A stretch of DNA of 64,000 nt from Amaurobius ferox (taxonomy: Eukaryota > Arthropoda > Arachnida > Araneae > Amaurobiidae), in assembly GCA_951213105.1 (NCBI GenBank), contig OX578144.1, positions 86,193,015 through 86,257,014 of the forward strand, written 5' to 3'. The notes beneath the pieces were generated by a model. That model was not told the origin of the DNA and ran no database searches. It worked only from the letters and a program-made list of their open reading frames with translations. Below are positions 1 through 12,212 of this stretch, piece by piece. The translations under genes were made by a program, and so were the position numbers. Every line of letters begins with the position of its first letter. Within the stretch, counting starts at the first letter, position 1.

Positions 1-60
1 GCGCCCAAATAGTGGCGATTACGCCCTTAGAAAAATGAATGAATGAATGCAATAAATGCA
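1..60 (+). repeat. Retroposon 3' tail with (TGAA)n
   Basis: The window opens in a GC-richer stretch followed by three to four TGAA units (about 34-50). Short tetranucleotide tails like this typically end Jockey/R1-type LINEs. The body of the element would lie outside the window, so the assignment is an inference. Confidence 0.4.
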
Positions 61-1530
61 ATAATAGCAAATGCTACTTTTCAAAACCTGCCACCTTAAC
101 CTTAATAAGAATGAATAATAGTTATACAAAAAATCTGATTATGATGTCAAAGGATACAAGCTATAAAGGATACAAGCCATAACTCGTGTCCAACCACCAA
201 GAAAGATGAAGAAAAACTGTAGCTGATGATTAGTCATTTGATTAATTTCGTCATTAATTTCGCTCGTTAGCTACTAGAGGGCGCAAAGGACGTTCCAATG
301 TCCCATTGAATTTATTACAGCCCGAATGCTGGTTGAGAGTTTTTAGAAAATGTTATAACAAAAATTCCGTCCCTGTTTGTGATAGAAAATTTAATTATTT
401 TAACTTGAGTACTTAATATTTTCTATAAGTTAAATAAAAAAAAATTCCGAAAAGTAATGGGTTTAAGCATTTTTCGTGACATTTATAATGGAACATGTCA
501 TCACCTAAGCACCCATTAAATACATTAACTTGACATTTCACAGTTGGGCTCAACAGGAACGTAAACTTATTTTTTTCTCTTTTGCGTGACTGCTGACTGT
601 TCTGTGCGGAGTATAAACGTCGTTAAAGTGATTGATTGTCCTATTACTCGTAGCAAATAAACTATATTTATGATACAAAAGCTACCAAGACGGAAATAAC
701 CGGTGAGTTTATACGTTACCCCATGCTTCCATCAAGTTTTCAGAAAAATAAAAAATAGCTTGTATTTTAACTGAAATGTATTTATAGTTCTGAGGGAAAA
801 AGCATTTCAGTTAAGAAATTTGAGCTTACCTTTGAACAAGTTTTATATGTACAGCAGTTTTAACTTTGACATCGAATATTTAGAAATGTTAGAACAGTGG
901 ATAATTCAAAATGTTTTAAGGCAAGATTGTATCTTTATATTCCAACATCTCCTAAACTAAAGAGCTTACAGTTATGGAATAAGAGCAGCATCCAGATGTA
1001 GGATTTTGTTTTATATTAAAAATATCTATCCCACGTGATCTGTCGATTTTTAAACGAAATTTAATTACACAACGAAATACCATGCATCTAAATTTGAAAG
1101 ATCTATGAATTTGTAAAAGTAGTTACAACTTTTCACTTTTTCTAGAAAACTAGCTGAAAAATTCGTGACAATGTTGTGGACGTATGAGACTTAAAGTCAA
1201 TTGTTCATGAATAATATTGTTAGGAACATGTAAAATGCCTTCCTTGGAGGCTGTTTTGAGAACCAGAAGGCAAAAACACCTTTAAGGCAGCCATTCCAAT
1301 TACGTCAATGTTGGGCTGCCATATTCGAAACGTCGGGGCAGGGTTGCTAGATTTAGTTATTTATAGTAAATTTGACGACTTTCTGTTACGTTTTCGGTAT
1401 AATCTATATTCTTGGAGATATCAGCCCAATCAGGAAGAATACAAGAATATATAAAATAATTGTTGCTCAGTTGGAGGACAATTAAAGTGATACGAACTAC
1501 ATTGAATTGTGAGATATATCTGTATTCGCT
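61..1530. other. AT-rich stretch, nothing recognised
   Basis: No reading frame longer than about 60 codons, no tRNA-like segment and no clear repeat structure. It may be intergenic or intronic DNA. Confidence 0.5.
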
Positions 1531-2420
1531 TTTTAACATTTTACCACATAGTTGAAAAGTGTTTATGACTTTGTTTATTCCATCTGTCTGTCTGGCTGGC
1601 TGTCTCTCTGTCCGTTAGCATGATAACTGCCGCAAAAATGACTTTATCAAAATGAAATTTTAGTATGTTGTTCAGACTGTCTGTGGGACCTACGGGAATT
1701 TAAATGAATAATAACACCCAATTAATTTTGGATTGAACCCGGGTTGAAAAAATAAAATACATTGAACCCTATAAGACCTAATTTTTCAAAAATTTTATAA
1801 GCGGATTTGAAATTCACATATTGGTTCGAAAGTTTTAGGAAATATTCACATTATCAGATAAAATATATAAAAAAAAATTCAGAAAAAATATTCAGTAGTT
1901 CTTTAAATCAAAATTAAAATATTAATTACACCCATTGTATGAAGAGAATACGTAACCATTATATATAGAAATCACGTGGCCCATGTCAAAATAAAATATG
2001 GTATCCATCTTGTGCCAAAATCGTGATTTCTTTCTAAGTTCTTTTTAATTTATATTTGGTGTTGTATCCGTCCTAAAACTGCTATATTTTTTACTTATTT
2101 CTTTGCATCAATGTTCTGAAACAACGCAATTACAATATATTTGAGTTTACATGATCATCAAACTTTGACTATCTATTAATGAAGCCTAATTTTCACTTAT
2201 GGAGTTTGTAAACACAGCAAGCTGTAAGATGAGTTGTATAAGAATTCCTGAATTTCTTTAACGCAAAATTATTTAGCGCTGGAGTCTGCAATATAGTTAA
2301 TATAAATGAAAGAGTCATTGATTTTACATACAGAACAGACGATCCCCAAACACTGAAATTCTTCAACCACTATATTTCAAATTTAAGACCCTATTTTCCA
2401 ACATTTTTCTATATGCTTTA
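1531..2420 (+). repeat. Dispersed repeat family P, copy 1
   Basis: This segment is similar along most of its length, in the same orientation, to 32632-33480. Both copies start with a short inverted repeat (AACACTTT and AAAGTGTT in copy 2, eroded here), then a CTGT microsatellite, then a conserved stretch beginning GATAACTGCCG. No protein is encoded. It looks like a non-autonomous transposon of unknown class. Confidence 0.75.
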
Positions 2421-3532
2421 TATCAAGCGAATAGAAAAATATTAATTGTATATTAAACTGAAAGAATATTTGTCGGACAGACATATGTTTAAACTAAATG
2501 TCATGAAAATGGGTATTTTAAAAGTCAAACTTTGTTCTACGGATTTCTTACTATACTGAACTTTAATGCACAAACTTTTGTAAAGAATACATTAAATCAT
2601 AGATTTCTTACTGTACTAAATCCTTAATACATATACTTTTATAAAGAATACATTTAATCATACATTTTATCCCCATTCTAAATCCGAAGGAGGCAGACTG
2701 ATGTGAAAAATATGACTTTTCCCAGAGCCAGTAACTGCATTTGCATTTGTTTTCAAATAACCATAAAAGTACGGCGCGCGTCAAGAGATCTAAAGAAAAC
2801 ATTAGCAATTTGTTATGTCTTTACCTCGTCCCATCGGAAGTAACATTAATAAAGTTATCAAACATTAACCTACTTTTCCGATAGGAAGAAAATTGAACCC
2901 GTGGGAATATGTTTTTTTTTTATCTCTGATGATTTCTTCTTGTGTGTCGACCTTTACTCTTCTTTCATGACGACAGAATTTTCTACTTGATAAATTAAAC
3001 AAATATCTTTAAAATTTATAGAGGGATGGGGCAATTATTACTAATTATTAATTTTGTATTGAATTTTCTTATTTTTAGTTGTATCTCTAATGCACTTTGT
3101 ACTAATCGCTTGGAACTATAAAGTGAAAATTTATTTATTCATTTATTTTATTTTATTTATTTTTCTTTTTTAGAATTGCAAATTTTTGCCCATTAACTTG
3201 CTTATTAAAGAAATCTTGAAAAACTCCCCGGCAAGTAAGATAATGAAAGTTTTATTGTTAAAAAATGAAATTTAGTTTGACGATTTTCATCTTTGGGACT
3301 GTACTGTAATTGTACTTCTGCACTGTAATTGTTGTTTGCTTTGCGGTGTGTATACACTGTAAAACATTCCGCAACCTATGATCATTTTTATCAGCTATTT
3401 TGTTGATAATTTCTGTAAACTGATAGGAAAAGAAACAATTGCAGGAGTCCATATAAATTCCAGCTTCATTTCTGAAATAGTCAGCTAATTATCGTCTGCG
3501 AAAGCGTTAAATTTTTATATTTATATATAAAC
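2421..3532. other. AT-rich stretch with one 61-bp tandem pair
   Basis: The only structure seen is a diverged two-copy tandem repeat of about 61 bp at roughly 2547-2667, sharing the motif AAAGAATACATT. The rest is AT-rich with no gene signal. Confidence 0.45.
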
Positions 3533-6300
3533 TAGCAGCATACCCGTTCTTCGTACGGAGTATATAATATAAAGAAACTTGAAATTCATAATCATGCCCA
3601 AATTCTTATAGTATACTAAATGACATGTTTAATCAAAATATTCTGTTAAAATATTTAATATAATGCTCCTAAAAAGAAGTTTAGGAATCTCTGTTCTCGC
3701 TATATAAAATTATCTTCATGGACATATCTGAAGAATAAAACATCTTGACCCCTTATGTAAGCAAATATAAAAAAAAAATATGGAATTGAATCAATATATG
3801 CAAAATAAAAGCGCTAAAATTGTATGGGACCCGTACTAATTATATATGCGAATATTAGAAAATATAACCTGTATTAGTAGATTACATGTATAAATTGAAA
3901 ATACCAATAAACCCGTAATCTTTAAATCTGAAGACAGTCATTTATTCCAATATATGTCAAAATTAAAGTGCTAAAATTATATGGGAAGATATACACGTAC
4001 TACTTATAATGTCCGATTATTAGTAGAAGATTACCCGTTTTGCAATATGAGTCACAAATGTTTTTTGGTAAAATACAACAGACGACGTAATAAATTGAAT
4101 ATATAATTAATCCCCTTAATCTTCATACCAGAAGACTGTACTTGATTCCAATATATATGCCAATATATGTCAAAATATATGCCAATATACCTGTACTACT
4201 TATATTCTCGTAGGTTAGAAGATATACCCTTGCATTCCTAGAAGATTACTCGTACAACGTACAATATGCGTGTGTCAGCAATTTTTGCCGCAATAAAACA
4301 ATGGCGTAATAACTTAAAAATATCAATAATCCCTGAATCAATAATTCCGGAAAATATCAATAATAATAATGTTTAAACCTGAAGAGTATAATTGATATTA
4401 TCCAGTCCAAAATGAAATTTCAATGAAATTTATTTTATATACATATCTTCATTATTCAAATCGGAAAGGATTTAATAAAAATCGTCTGCCGCATAAACAC
4501 ATTGGATTTAAATCCGTTGCTAAGCGACATGATATCATTTGCTTCAAATAAATTGGTAGAAAAAATATCGTCTAAATAGTTATATTTCTATGGAACATTT
4601 GGCGACAGTTTCGTCAAATTAGCGACATTTTAAAAAATCGCCAAATTTATCGCCAAGTGGGACTGTAGAACTGACAGTTCCACTTTGCGACAAATTGACG
4701 AAATATCATCACAATACTATCCCCTAACAAAAAACAATTAATATCATTTATGTAGCGCAATTTTATCAATTTCAAGATATTTTTATAGATTTGAAAACAT
4801 TTTTATCAATTTGGTGACATTTTAAAAATTCGCTAAATGTATTACTAAGTAGGATGGTTGGTCTGACAAATAAATGCTAACCAAACATCATTTCAGTACT
4901 CTCTTCTAACAAAACAAAGAAAAATTTCATTGATATGTAGAAGACCCAAGCCACACGACCAACCCGAAGGCTTATGGCAGCTGTTTGTGTGTCGTTTATA
5001 TCAATTTGGCGACATTTCCGTCAATTTGGTAAAAGTTTAAGAAAAGTTGTCACATTAGCGATATCCCTCCAAATTCGTAGCTTTGAATTTGCAGATCTGA
5101 ATGAAACATTCTTATCCCGTTTCAATATACTAAATGAAAACACTACAATTGTATTAGAAGATATACCCGCTCTACTCTTTTTCTGTTTCAACAATCGGCT
5201 ATATGAATTTATTGGCTAAACACAATATATGAGTTTAGTAGCTAAATACGATATAAGCTTGAAAACTCTTTGCCAAAATAAATGCAATTGATGTACGCAG
5301 TCAGCAATTAATATAATTAAAAGAAAAATCAAACCGTCCATTCATAAGATATACTTTTATATCCATTTATCCATTTATTTATTATTTAAATCGAAAAAAA
5401 ATAATAAAAACATTAACAAACACATTTAATTTAATTGCGATGCCGAGCAACATGATATATCCTCCTAAAATGTTAAAATTTATTAACCACTAACAGCACA
5501 CCCGTTATTCGTACGGAGTGTATAATTTAAAGAAACTTAAAGTTCGCAATCATGTGCAAATTCTGTTGAAATATTAAATTTATTGCTCCTAAAGAGAAGT
5601 TTAAGAATATATGTTCTCACTATGCAAAATTATCTTCACGATCAGATCTGAAGAATAAAACATCCTGCCCCCTTTTGTAAGCAAATTTACAGAAGAAAAA
5701 ATAGGAATTGAATGAATATATGCAACCCTGTACTAATTATATTGTCGCAGATCAGAAAATATGCCAATGTGTTAGTTGAAGATTACCCGTATTACAATAT
5801 GCGTCTCAAAAATATTTGCCAAAATAAAAGAGATGACGTAATAAATTGAAAACATCAATAATATCCGTACTCTTTATACCAGAAGGTCGTAATTGATTCC
5901 AATATATGCCAATATATATCAAATCATATGTCAATATACCTGTACTACTTATATTCTCGTAGATTAAAAGATATACACGAGTATTTGTAGAAGATTCGTA
6001 CAACATACAATATATGAGTTTAAACAATTTTTGTCATAATAAAATAATTGCATAATAACTTGAAAATATCAATAATCCTTGAATCAATAATCCCCGAAAA
6101 TATAAATAATAATAATTTTTAAACCTGAAGACCGTAATTGATATTATCCAGTCAAAAATGCTATAAGAAAAATCAAATCGTTCTTTTCTAAAATATATTT
6201 TTATATCCATTTATTTATTATTCAAATCGAAAAAATAATTATTAAAATTAACAGACAGATTTAATTTAATTGCGTTTCTGAGTAACATGATATAAGATAA
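3533..6300 (+). repeat. Degenerate array of about three large units
   Basis: The motif CCCGTT-TTCGTACGGAGT starts related stretches at about 3541 and 5501. These are followed by shared blocks (CAATAATCC, ATATGCCAATATA, and AAATCGAAA followed by a TTTAAT-rich stretch). The last block occurs three times, at about 4440-4535, 5345-5470 and 6182-6300. The copies are diverged, so this is an old tandem or nested array. The opening motif resembles termini of retroposons seen in other arthropods, but I cannot name the family. Confidence 0.6.
4590..4712. repeat. Foldback segment inside the array
   Basis: AAGTGGGACTGT at about 4655 pairs with ACAGTTCCACTT with one mismatch. Outside it, TTTCGTCAAATT pairs with AATTGACGAAA. 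The result is an imperfect hairpin of about 120 bp with an internal bulge. Motifs such as GGCGACATTT recur at 4990-5060, 21330-21400 and 47000-47100. Confidence 0.5.
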
Positions 6301-6600
6301 AATCTTATAACATGTTAAATATGTCATGTCTTATAACATAAACTGCGAAATTAAATAACGATTTTGATTTCTCTATACTTCTCATTGTTCCGTAAAAGCT
6401 TGTTTTAAATAAACCATGAACCATGGAGATAGATTTCCCCTTTAAATCATGTTTCAAACAATTCATGTTTTCAGGAAGTGACTAATTAACGCAAAAAATC
6501 TCCCATCAAACTCAGAGATTAAATTTTAATTCACTTTCAAACGATTTTCAAGCTTTTCGTTTGGATAAACCACGGAGTTAGGGAGTAGAACTCCTAGGAA
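6301..6600. other. AT-rich stretch, nothing recognised
   Basis: No coding, RNA or repeat signal beyond base composition. Confidence 0.4.
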
Positions 6601-6601
6601 A

Positions 6602-6902
6602 AAGTTCCGTTTTTCATTAATATCTCGACAACCCCAGGTCTTAGAAACTCGAAACTTGGACAAAATTTATGGGGGGATATTTCAAGGCTATTCACCAAAT
6701 TTCATTAAATTCGGTTCAGCCGTTTTTCCGTGATGATGAGACAAACGAAAATTTCGTTTTTTACTAATATCTCGAGAACCACTGGTCGTAGAAACTCAAA
6801 ACACGGATATAATTTTAAGTGGGGCTATTTCTGGGCTACCCACAAAATTTCATCAAATTCGGTTCAGCCGTTCTCCCGTGATGGTGTGACAAACAGACAG
6901 AC

Positions 6903-6949
<47 letters not shown>

Positions 6950-6972
6950 TTTTCATTTTTATTTATATAGAT
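6602..6972 (+). repeat. 149-bp tandem pair with (ACAG)n tail
   Basis: Two units, with the motif TTCGGTTCAGCCG at 6710 and 6859, give a period of 149 bp. Each carries ATATCTCGA-AACC. The second runs into an ACAG microsatellite (6893-6949) and ends in a T-rich stretch and TTTATATAGATT. Arthropod retroposon 3' ends often look like this, so it is probably the 3' end of a LINE or SINE whose last unit was duplicated. Confidence 0.6.
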
Positions 6973-7769
6973 TATCCAAAAATACCAGGAATCTTACTCC
7001 CGATTACGGAGCTGAAACTTTTAGTAACATGCTGGCAAATGTCTTACAGTATAGTATAATGGCTTTATTGAGCAAGATTTACAGTTAAGAAATGGGTTAC
7101 TAATTATTCCGGGCACATATATAAACTCAGATATCCACAAATTTGTACAGAATTATTTATTTCATTTATTATTTACAAAAATACAAATTACCGGAAAAAA
7201 TTCAAATAAATATTATTATTGTTTTATAATTAATTTAACTTGCAAAATAAAATAGAATATAAAATATTTGCATGTAAAATATTTTACGGAAAAACAAAAT
7301 ACCAAATATTTACAGTAAGTGCTTTTTTCAAGCACTACTCGCAGACGAATAAAAAATATCAAGATCAACATGAAAGCTGTTGTAAAGTTTATAAAACATA
7401 TTAGTAGCATAATAACATGCAATATTAGTACCAAAATTTGCTTCAGAAAATAAACTCATAGTATTCGAGTACTGAGGAACATGAAACCTGATCTCATGAC
7501 AGGACTTCATACAATTTTGTTATTGGACATATTATTTAAAAGAAATGAATGTAATACTTTCTGTTCTTTAAGCTGTTAACATTGAACACATTTAGCAGAT
7601 ATGTAGCATTTAAAGTATTACAGTACATACCAATTTTCTTATAATACAAATACCTGAAACATTTATTTTCATTAATTTCAGTATTATTAATGTGAACTAC
7701 ATGAAAGTCATCCATATAATGAGGGCATTTTAAAACCTTGATCCGGTCAAGGCATTAAAAAGTGCATGA
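6973..7769. other. AT-rich stretch, nothing recognised
   Basis: Contains only short frames of biased composition. The part next to 7770 may be a 3' continuation of the decayed LINE on the minus strand, but I cannot align it to a domain. Confidence 0.4.
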
Positions 7770-8215
7770 GAACATGAGAACAGAAATAAATATCTTTATG
7801 TGACTAAGTTTCTTATAGTATTTACCACGCATGTCAGTAATATGAGTCGAAAAGGAGAAATCAGAAGCATGGATAACACCAAGATGAGAAAAAGAGAAGT
7901 TTCTAGCTAAAACAGAGTTATCAATACTTTAAGATAATAAAATAGATACTTTTTTACAAGTAAAATAGATAACAGTGCATTTAGTAATATTGATATGAAG
8001 ACATTTATCATCACACTTATGAAGAACTAATAATTAAGACGGAATACTTTTACAAGAATTAGCATCAAAAATCGGACCGAAAATATTTTGATCAGTAGGC
8101 AACTTTTAAAACAATCAGAAAGATCAGTAATAAAAATGATAAAGCTAAAAATGATAAAGTCCAAGAACAAACTCCTGGGGCACCCCAGAAGTAACAAAGA
8201 AACCATTACACACAC
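7770..8215 (-). pseudogene. Decayed LINE reverse transcriptase fragment
   Basis: Read on the minus strand from 8215, the translation gives VTSGVPQ followed by a stretch equivalent to the palm-domain GSVLGPLLF motif. A frame change then leads to FITDLSDCFKSCLLIKIF. Further on come LHINITKCTVIYFT and LGVIHASDFSFSTHI, the order expected after the catalytic region of Jockey/R1/CR1-type reverse transcriptases. The FADD catalytic box is not recognisable and several frameshifts and stops are present. There is no 5' part, because the fragment abuts a hairpin-ended element at 8222. It is a dead fragment; the clade is uncertain. Confidence 0.75.
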
Positions 8216-8221
8216 AAGAAA

Positions 8222-9153
8222 ATTAATTAAAACGAAAATTCAAATTTGAGTCTTCGAAAGGAAAGCACGTTTTAAGTATCCCGATTCACGAATAGAACAT
8301 TTTTGAGGTGATGTCTGTGTGTGTGTATGTGTGTGTGTGTGTGAAAGTATGTGTGTGGTTGTGTGTGTGTGTGTGTGTCTGTGAGTCTGTGGAAACGATA
8401 TCTCATAAACGAATGGAGCGATTCGAATGAAATGTGGTATGCAAATTACAATCCGTGAATACTGGAAGCTTATTGTTTTTAAACTCAGTCGAATGTTCAG
8501 AACACCTCAAAATTTTTGAGTGAAATATTGAAAATATAATCAAAAAATAAAAATCGTTAACAAAGTTATACAAATAGACATTTATTATGTAATTTTTCCT
8601 TAGAAACAATTGATATAAACTTTAAAACACTAAGATGAACCGTTCTCGAGATATTGACACATTTTTCAAGTATATTTATAAAAAAATCCCATAAATTAAA
8701 AAATATATTAACTGTAGAGAAATATGGTCACTTTTTATATGTAATATCATGCGAGAAATTTGATGACATCATTCTCGTGGATCTAGCTCGTTCCATTCAG
8801 GAGACAATATATTTTGAGTAATACATTTGTATTTGAACTCCAATAGTAATTTATCTGCTATAAGAATAAGATATTTCTCTCTCCATAACGATTTTGTCTA
8901 CGAACTTGGTAGAATGTCCCCAACTTGGCGACTTTGTAAATATTGCTAAATTAAAAAAAATCTCGCCAATTGGATAAAAAAAGACGCTAAATCACTGAAA
9001 CTGAAGACGACTAATTGACGAAAATTCAATATCTTGGAAAGAATATAAGTATCTACTATATAAGTAAGAATAACCTATTTTTTTAACTGTAAAAGTAGTA
9101 AATTCATTGCATTATATAAGGAAAGTCATGTGCTGCCCTCATCATATTTTTTG
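8222..9153 (+). mobile_element. Hairpin-ended TG element, copy A (5' truncated)
   Basis: This copy matches 20608-21586 from the motif TTCGAAAGGAAAGCACG onward. It then has a (TG)n tract (8310-8380), a conserved block around GAACGAATGG, a CTCGAGATATTG block and the family end GAAAGTCATGTGCTGCCC (9120-9137). The 5' hairpin is missing. No protein is encoded, so it is a non-autonomous element of unknown class. Confidence 0.75.
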
Positions 9154-9530
9154 CTTGTTATATTGTTAATCGCATTTGCTAATATTTAACATTTTTTCAT
9201 TTTCGTATTAAAAACAACATAAAAATATGCTATAATAGCTTAATTAAGTGTATATAAGTCTAGGTTTCCTACTTGTATACAAGACATTATTTTTTTGTTC
9301 GTGGTACTAACATTTTGTAATTTTGGACTTGTTGTTACACATTTATGGCAATGTTCAGATCTAAATGTGTTGTCAACATTTTTATTAATCTTCATTTAGC
9401 CAATATTTTTCAGTCAATATAGTGTGATATATAACGTTACCTAAAGTGTTATAAAATACATAATGCATGTGAACGGAATTGAAATTTTCCTATATATATT
9501 TCCAGCACATATGCATGAATTTTATGGATA
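9154..9530. other. AT-rich stretch, nothing recognised
   Basis: No feature can be supported in this gap. Confidence 0.4.
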
Positions 9531-9665
9531 TTTTGTTTGATATTTTCAGCACGTATTGAGTAGACAATGACTGTAAAGTTATGGAGCATCAGGGAAGTGT
9601 ACGTGACAGACCTCAAAAGCTGATTTGAAATAAATCTTCGAAAATTGGTGGAAGCTTGGAAATGG
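9531..9665 (-). repeat. Terminal fragment of the mariner-related repeat
   Basis: The segment around GACAATGACTGTAAAGTTATGG matches 11620-11700 and 54190-54290, which flank the two mariner transposase remnants. Only the terminal non-coding part is present here. Orientation is taken from those copies. Confidence 0.55.
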
Positions 9666-9996
9666 TATGATTGGAATGATTCTTCGTATAGTAAAAATAT
9701 AAAACCAATTTATGTAAAAATACAGCCTAGTAAAACTGTAAAACTATATTGATGTTAAATCATAAATCCAAGGAATTTATCATTAATTTACATGTGGATT
9801 TTATCTTTTTGTAACCTTCTTAAAATCATATTATATTAAACTATTTGAATAATTCGAAAAATATAAATTAGTTCGCGCAATTTTGCAATTAATTGACATC
9901 ATTTTTAATATTTGTAAATACAATAATTCGCAAAGTGTACACATAAATGTGTGTTGAAATTTTATTTCAAGTTTTATTTTGTCTGTATTTATATAT
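9666..9996. other. AT-rich stretch, nothing recognised
   Basis: No feature can be supported in this gap. Confidence 0.4.
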
Positions 9997-10012
9997 ACCC
10001 TGTATTTATATA

Positions 10013-10138
10013 TACAGGGTTACCTAAATAAAACTGGCCCGGAAAAGTTTGTTTCGGAATTTCGTGAAAACGTAATCTAAACAGCAAGGAAATCATTCGA
10101 ATAATTTTCCGTGCCAATTTTATTTTACCAACCCTGTG
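10013..10138. mobile_element. 126-bp MITE, mariner-like ends
   Basis: The left end TACAGGGTTACCTAAATAAA and the right end, read inverted as CACAGGGTTGGTAAAATAAA, are imperfect terminal inverted repeats of about 35 bp that continue into a GGCCCGGAAAA or GGCACGGAAAA motif. Both ends are flanked by TA (10011-10012 and 10139-10140), the target used by the Tc1/mariner superfamily. The interior is only about 55 bp, so the element must be mobilised in trans. Immediately left, ACCCTGTA (9997-10004) forms a perfect 8-bp inverted repeat with TACAGGGT, as if an end of a second copy lay there. Confidence 0.75.
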
Positions 10139-10140
10139 TA

Positions 10141-10980
10141 TGTTAACAATATTTTTGATTTTTGATCTATAATATTAGAGTCAAGAACTTTTGAATCAGA
10201 AATATAAACATTAATTTAGTAACTGATATTTTTGGTTGGTTTAAATTATTCTGAACAAAATGGTGCGAATACCAATGCATTTTTTAATAAATCTATACGA
10301 TCCTATTTATAAATAATTTCCTTTGATATAAATGTAAATAAAATAAAATTATTAGGGATGTTTATCTAATATTTTGTTGTATTCTGGACATTTATTTATT
10401 TTATATCGGACATTTCGATATTTATTGTTCAGCTTTGAAATTGATTTCATTTTTTTTTTTAAATTTTAAGTTAATTATTTTAGTTTTAACTTAATTTCCT
10501 AATTAATGAGAACCTTTTAATTTTGAGTAGAAATTAAACTTATGAAATCTACAAGTAGCATCAAATCAAAGAGATTGGTCTTAAATATACAGTGGAATTC
10601 CCCAAATTCAAGTGAATAAGTGAGAGCAAATAAAAATCGGAATTTAAACAACATTCAATTTTACGATTTCATCCTTTCAAGTTAAAACCTCAATAATACA
10701 ATAAATAAAGATCACAACATTTGAAATGAAGTGCTAGAGAATAAATGAAACACTAATACGGACGATATTTTGAAATTTATATTCGAAATTCTGTTGCCCA
10801 TTTCCATTGCATCTCCCAACAAATCTAGAAATTTAAGTACACGAATATTTCAGTAAATATTTCTTGCGCTATAAATATGTTTATATGGTATTCATTATTA
10901 TATCAATATGAAGTTAAACCTAAACTTACATGGACATACATTACTTTTTATACAATCTGCATACTTGTTCAAGCATATGT
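10141..10980. other. AT-rich stretch, nothing recognised
   Basis: No coding, RNA or repeat signal can be supported. Confidence 0.4.
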
Positions 10981-10981
10981 T

Positions 10982-11050
10982 CATTAAAGCAAGGATCAGA
11001 AATACATTAAAGCAAGGACCAGACATACATTAAAGTAAGGATCGCAGACC
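10982..11050 (+). repeat. Three tandem copies of a 23-bp unit
   Basis: Units starting CATTAAAGCAAGGAT at 10982, 11005 and 11028. The third is diverged. A local minisatellite without an obvious role. Confidence 0.8.
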
Positions 11051-11104
11051 TGAATAATTTCGGGTTTAGCTCCTTTAGGTAAGAACGTATATCTTATCGG
11101 AATT

Positions 11105-11360
11105 GATTGTAGGTTGCACATCGCTGTCCAGCAAGGCACTTTTTCAAAAGTTCAAAAATTACTAGGTGCCGCGTCAGGGCTAAAAGTTGGGTGTTCAAGC
11201 ACCTTTGAATGGAAGAACTGTAACTGTTCCACCATTTGCTTTGATGTGTATGGGCCTGATATTATCATGAAACAAACACATTAACAAGTTGGCGATGGAT
11301 TTCTGCTGGTTCTATGCTCTGAACTCGTAGGGATCTTATAACACTATGGATCTCAAAAAT
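11105..11360 (-). pseudogene. Internally deleted mariner transposase remnant
   Basis: On the minus strand, an N-terminal piece reads VIRSLRVQSIEPAEIHRQL, the helix-turn-helix entry of mariner-type transposases. It is followed directly by LFHDNIRPIHIKANGG, the HDNARPH region at the second catalytic aspartate, and then by an eroded version of the PPYSPDLAPSD motif with several stop codons. About half of the expected 345 residues is missing between the two pieces, so the copy carries a large internal deletion. It is inactive. A second copy with the same kind of deletion lies at 53470-53770. Confidence 0.8.
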
Positions 11361-11384
11361 GAGCAGTTTCCACAAATGCCACCA

Positions 11385-11725
11385 ATTTTAACGTTTGCTA
11401 AACAATGTGCCTGATATGTGCTATCATCTAGTGGCTGGGAACAAACAGATACCCGAGTAGTCCATATTATAGGAACATAACTACCCAATAATGAATTTCA
11501 CATGTATGTTACTTCACATGTATGTTAGTTACCCTCGTAAATAAAATGCGTATTCGATCCTGTAAAATTCTCAAGACCATAAATTTGATTTATTTTGTCT
11601 ATCTTTTTTTACTTGATAACCCTAGCACGTGTTTGATAAACAATGACGGCAAAGTTATGGAATTTATGGAATGTGGACGTGAATTGGAAATAAGGACTAT
11701 AAAAAACCCTTCAAAAACTGCTTAA
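11385..11725 (-). repeat. Mariner 5' flank and terminus, copy 1
   Basis: The motif AAACAATGTGCCTGATATGT and the downstream blocks (CTCAAGACCATAAAT, AATGACGGCAAAGTTATGG) recur at 53760-54290 in the same order. They lie beyond the transposase N-terminus, so they are probably its 5' non-coding and terminal region. Exact terminal inverted repeats could not be fixed. Confidence 0.65.
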
Positions 11726-12037
11726 AATCTATAATTGTTCTCGAATAAATGATTACAAAAATGTATCACTTATTTATTCGTATTATTTCTAAATAAAGTG
11801 ATTTGATACAATTAGAACAATTCTATAAAGAAACCTTCAAAGTTTCTTGCAATAAAATGCTCATGAATAGGTAATTAAATGATTTATTACATTTAGTATA
11901 TTAAAGTCAATGGAAACGCTAAGATATTGTGTCAAATTTCACTATTGTTTCTGTATAATGTTCGGGTTATAAAAGGAATGGCATTAATCGGAATTAGAAT
12001 ATCAAACGAAAAATTGTAGCAAATAAACGTTTATCTA
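11726..12037. other. AT-rich stretch, nothing recognised
   Basis: No feature can be supported in this gap. Confidence 0.4.
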
Positions 12038-12069
12038 AACCACTAACTATACTCACCCACTGTAATGCA

Positions 12070-12205
12070 TGTAAACACACATACAGTATACATCAATTCA
12101 AAACGCACTATGCGAGTTCAGAGCTGCTTGAAACGTGAACTTCTGCCGAAAACTCGAAATTGAAAATTTTGACCCTCTCACATCACTTTCCCCATACATT
12201 AAACT
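12070..12205 (-). repeat. Hairpin-ended TG element, fragment E
   Basis: GCTTGAAACGTGAACTTCTG, CGAAAACTCGAA and CACTTTCCCCATACATT match the 5' end of the family in minus orientation (compare 47640-47781). The copy stops at the start of the TGTGAGACC element at 12213, which may have inserted into it. Confidence 0.7.
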
Positions 12206-12212
12206 ATGTATG

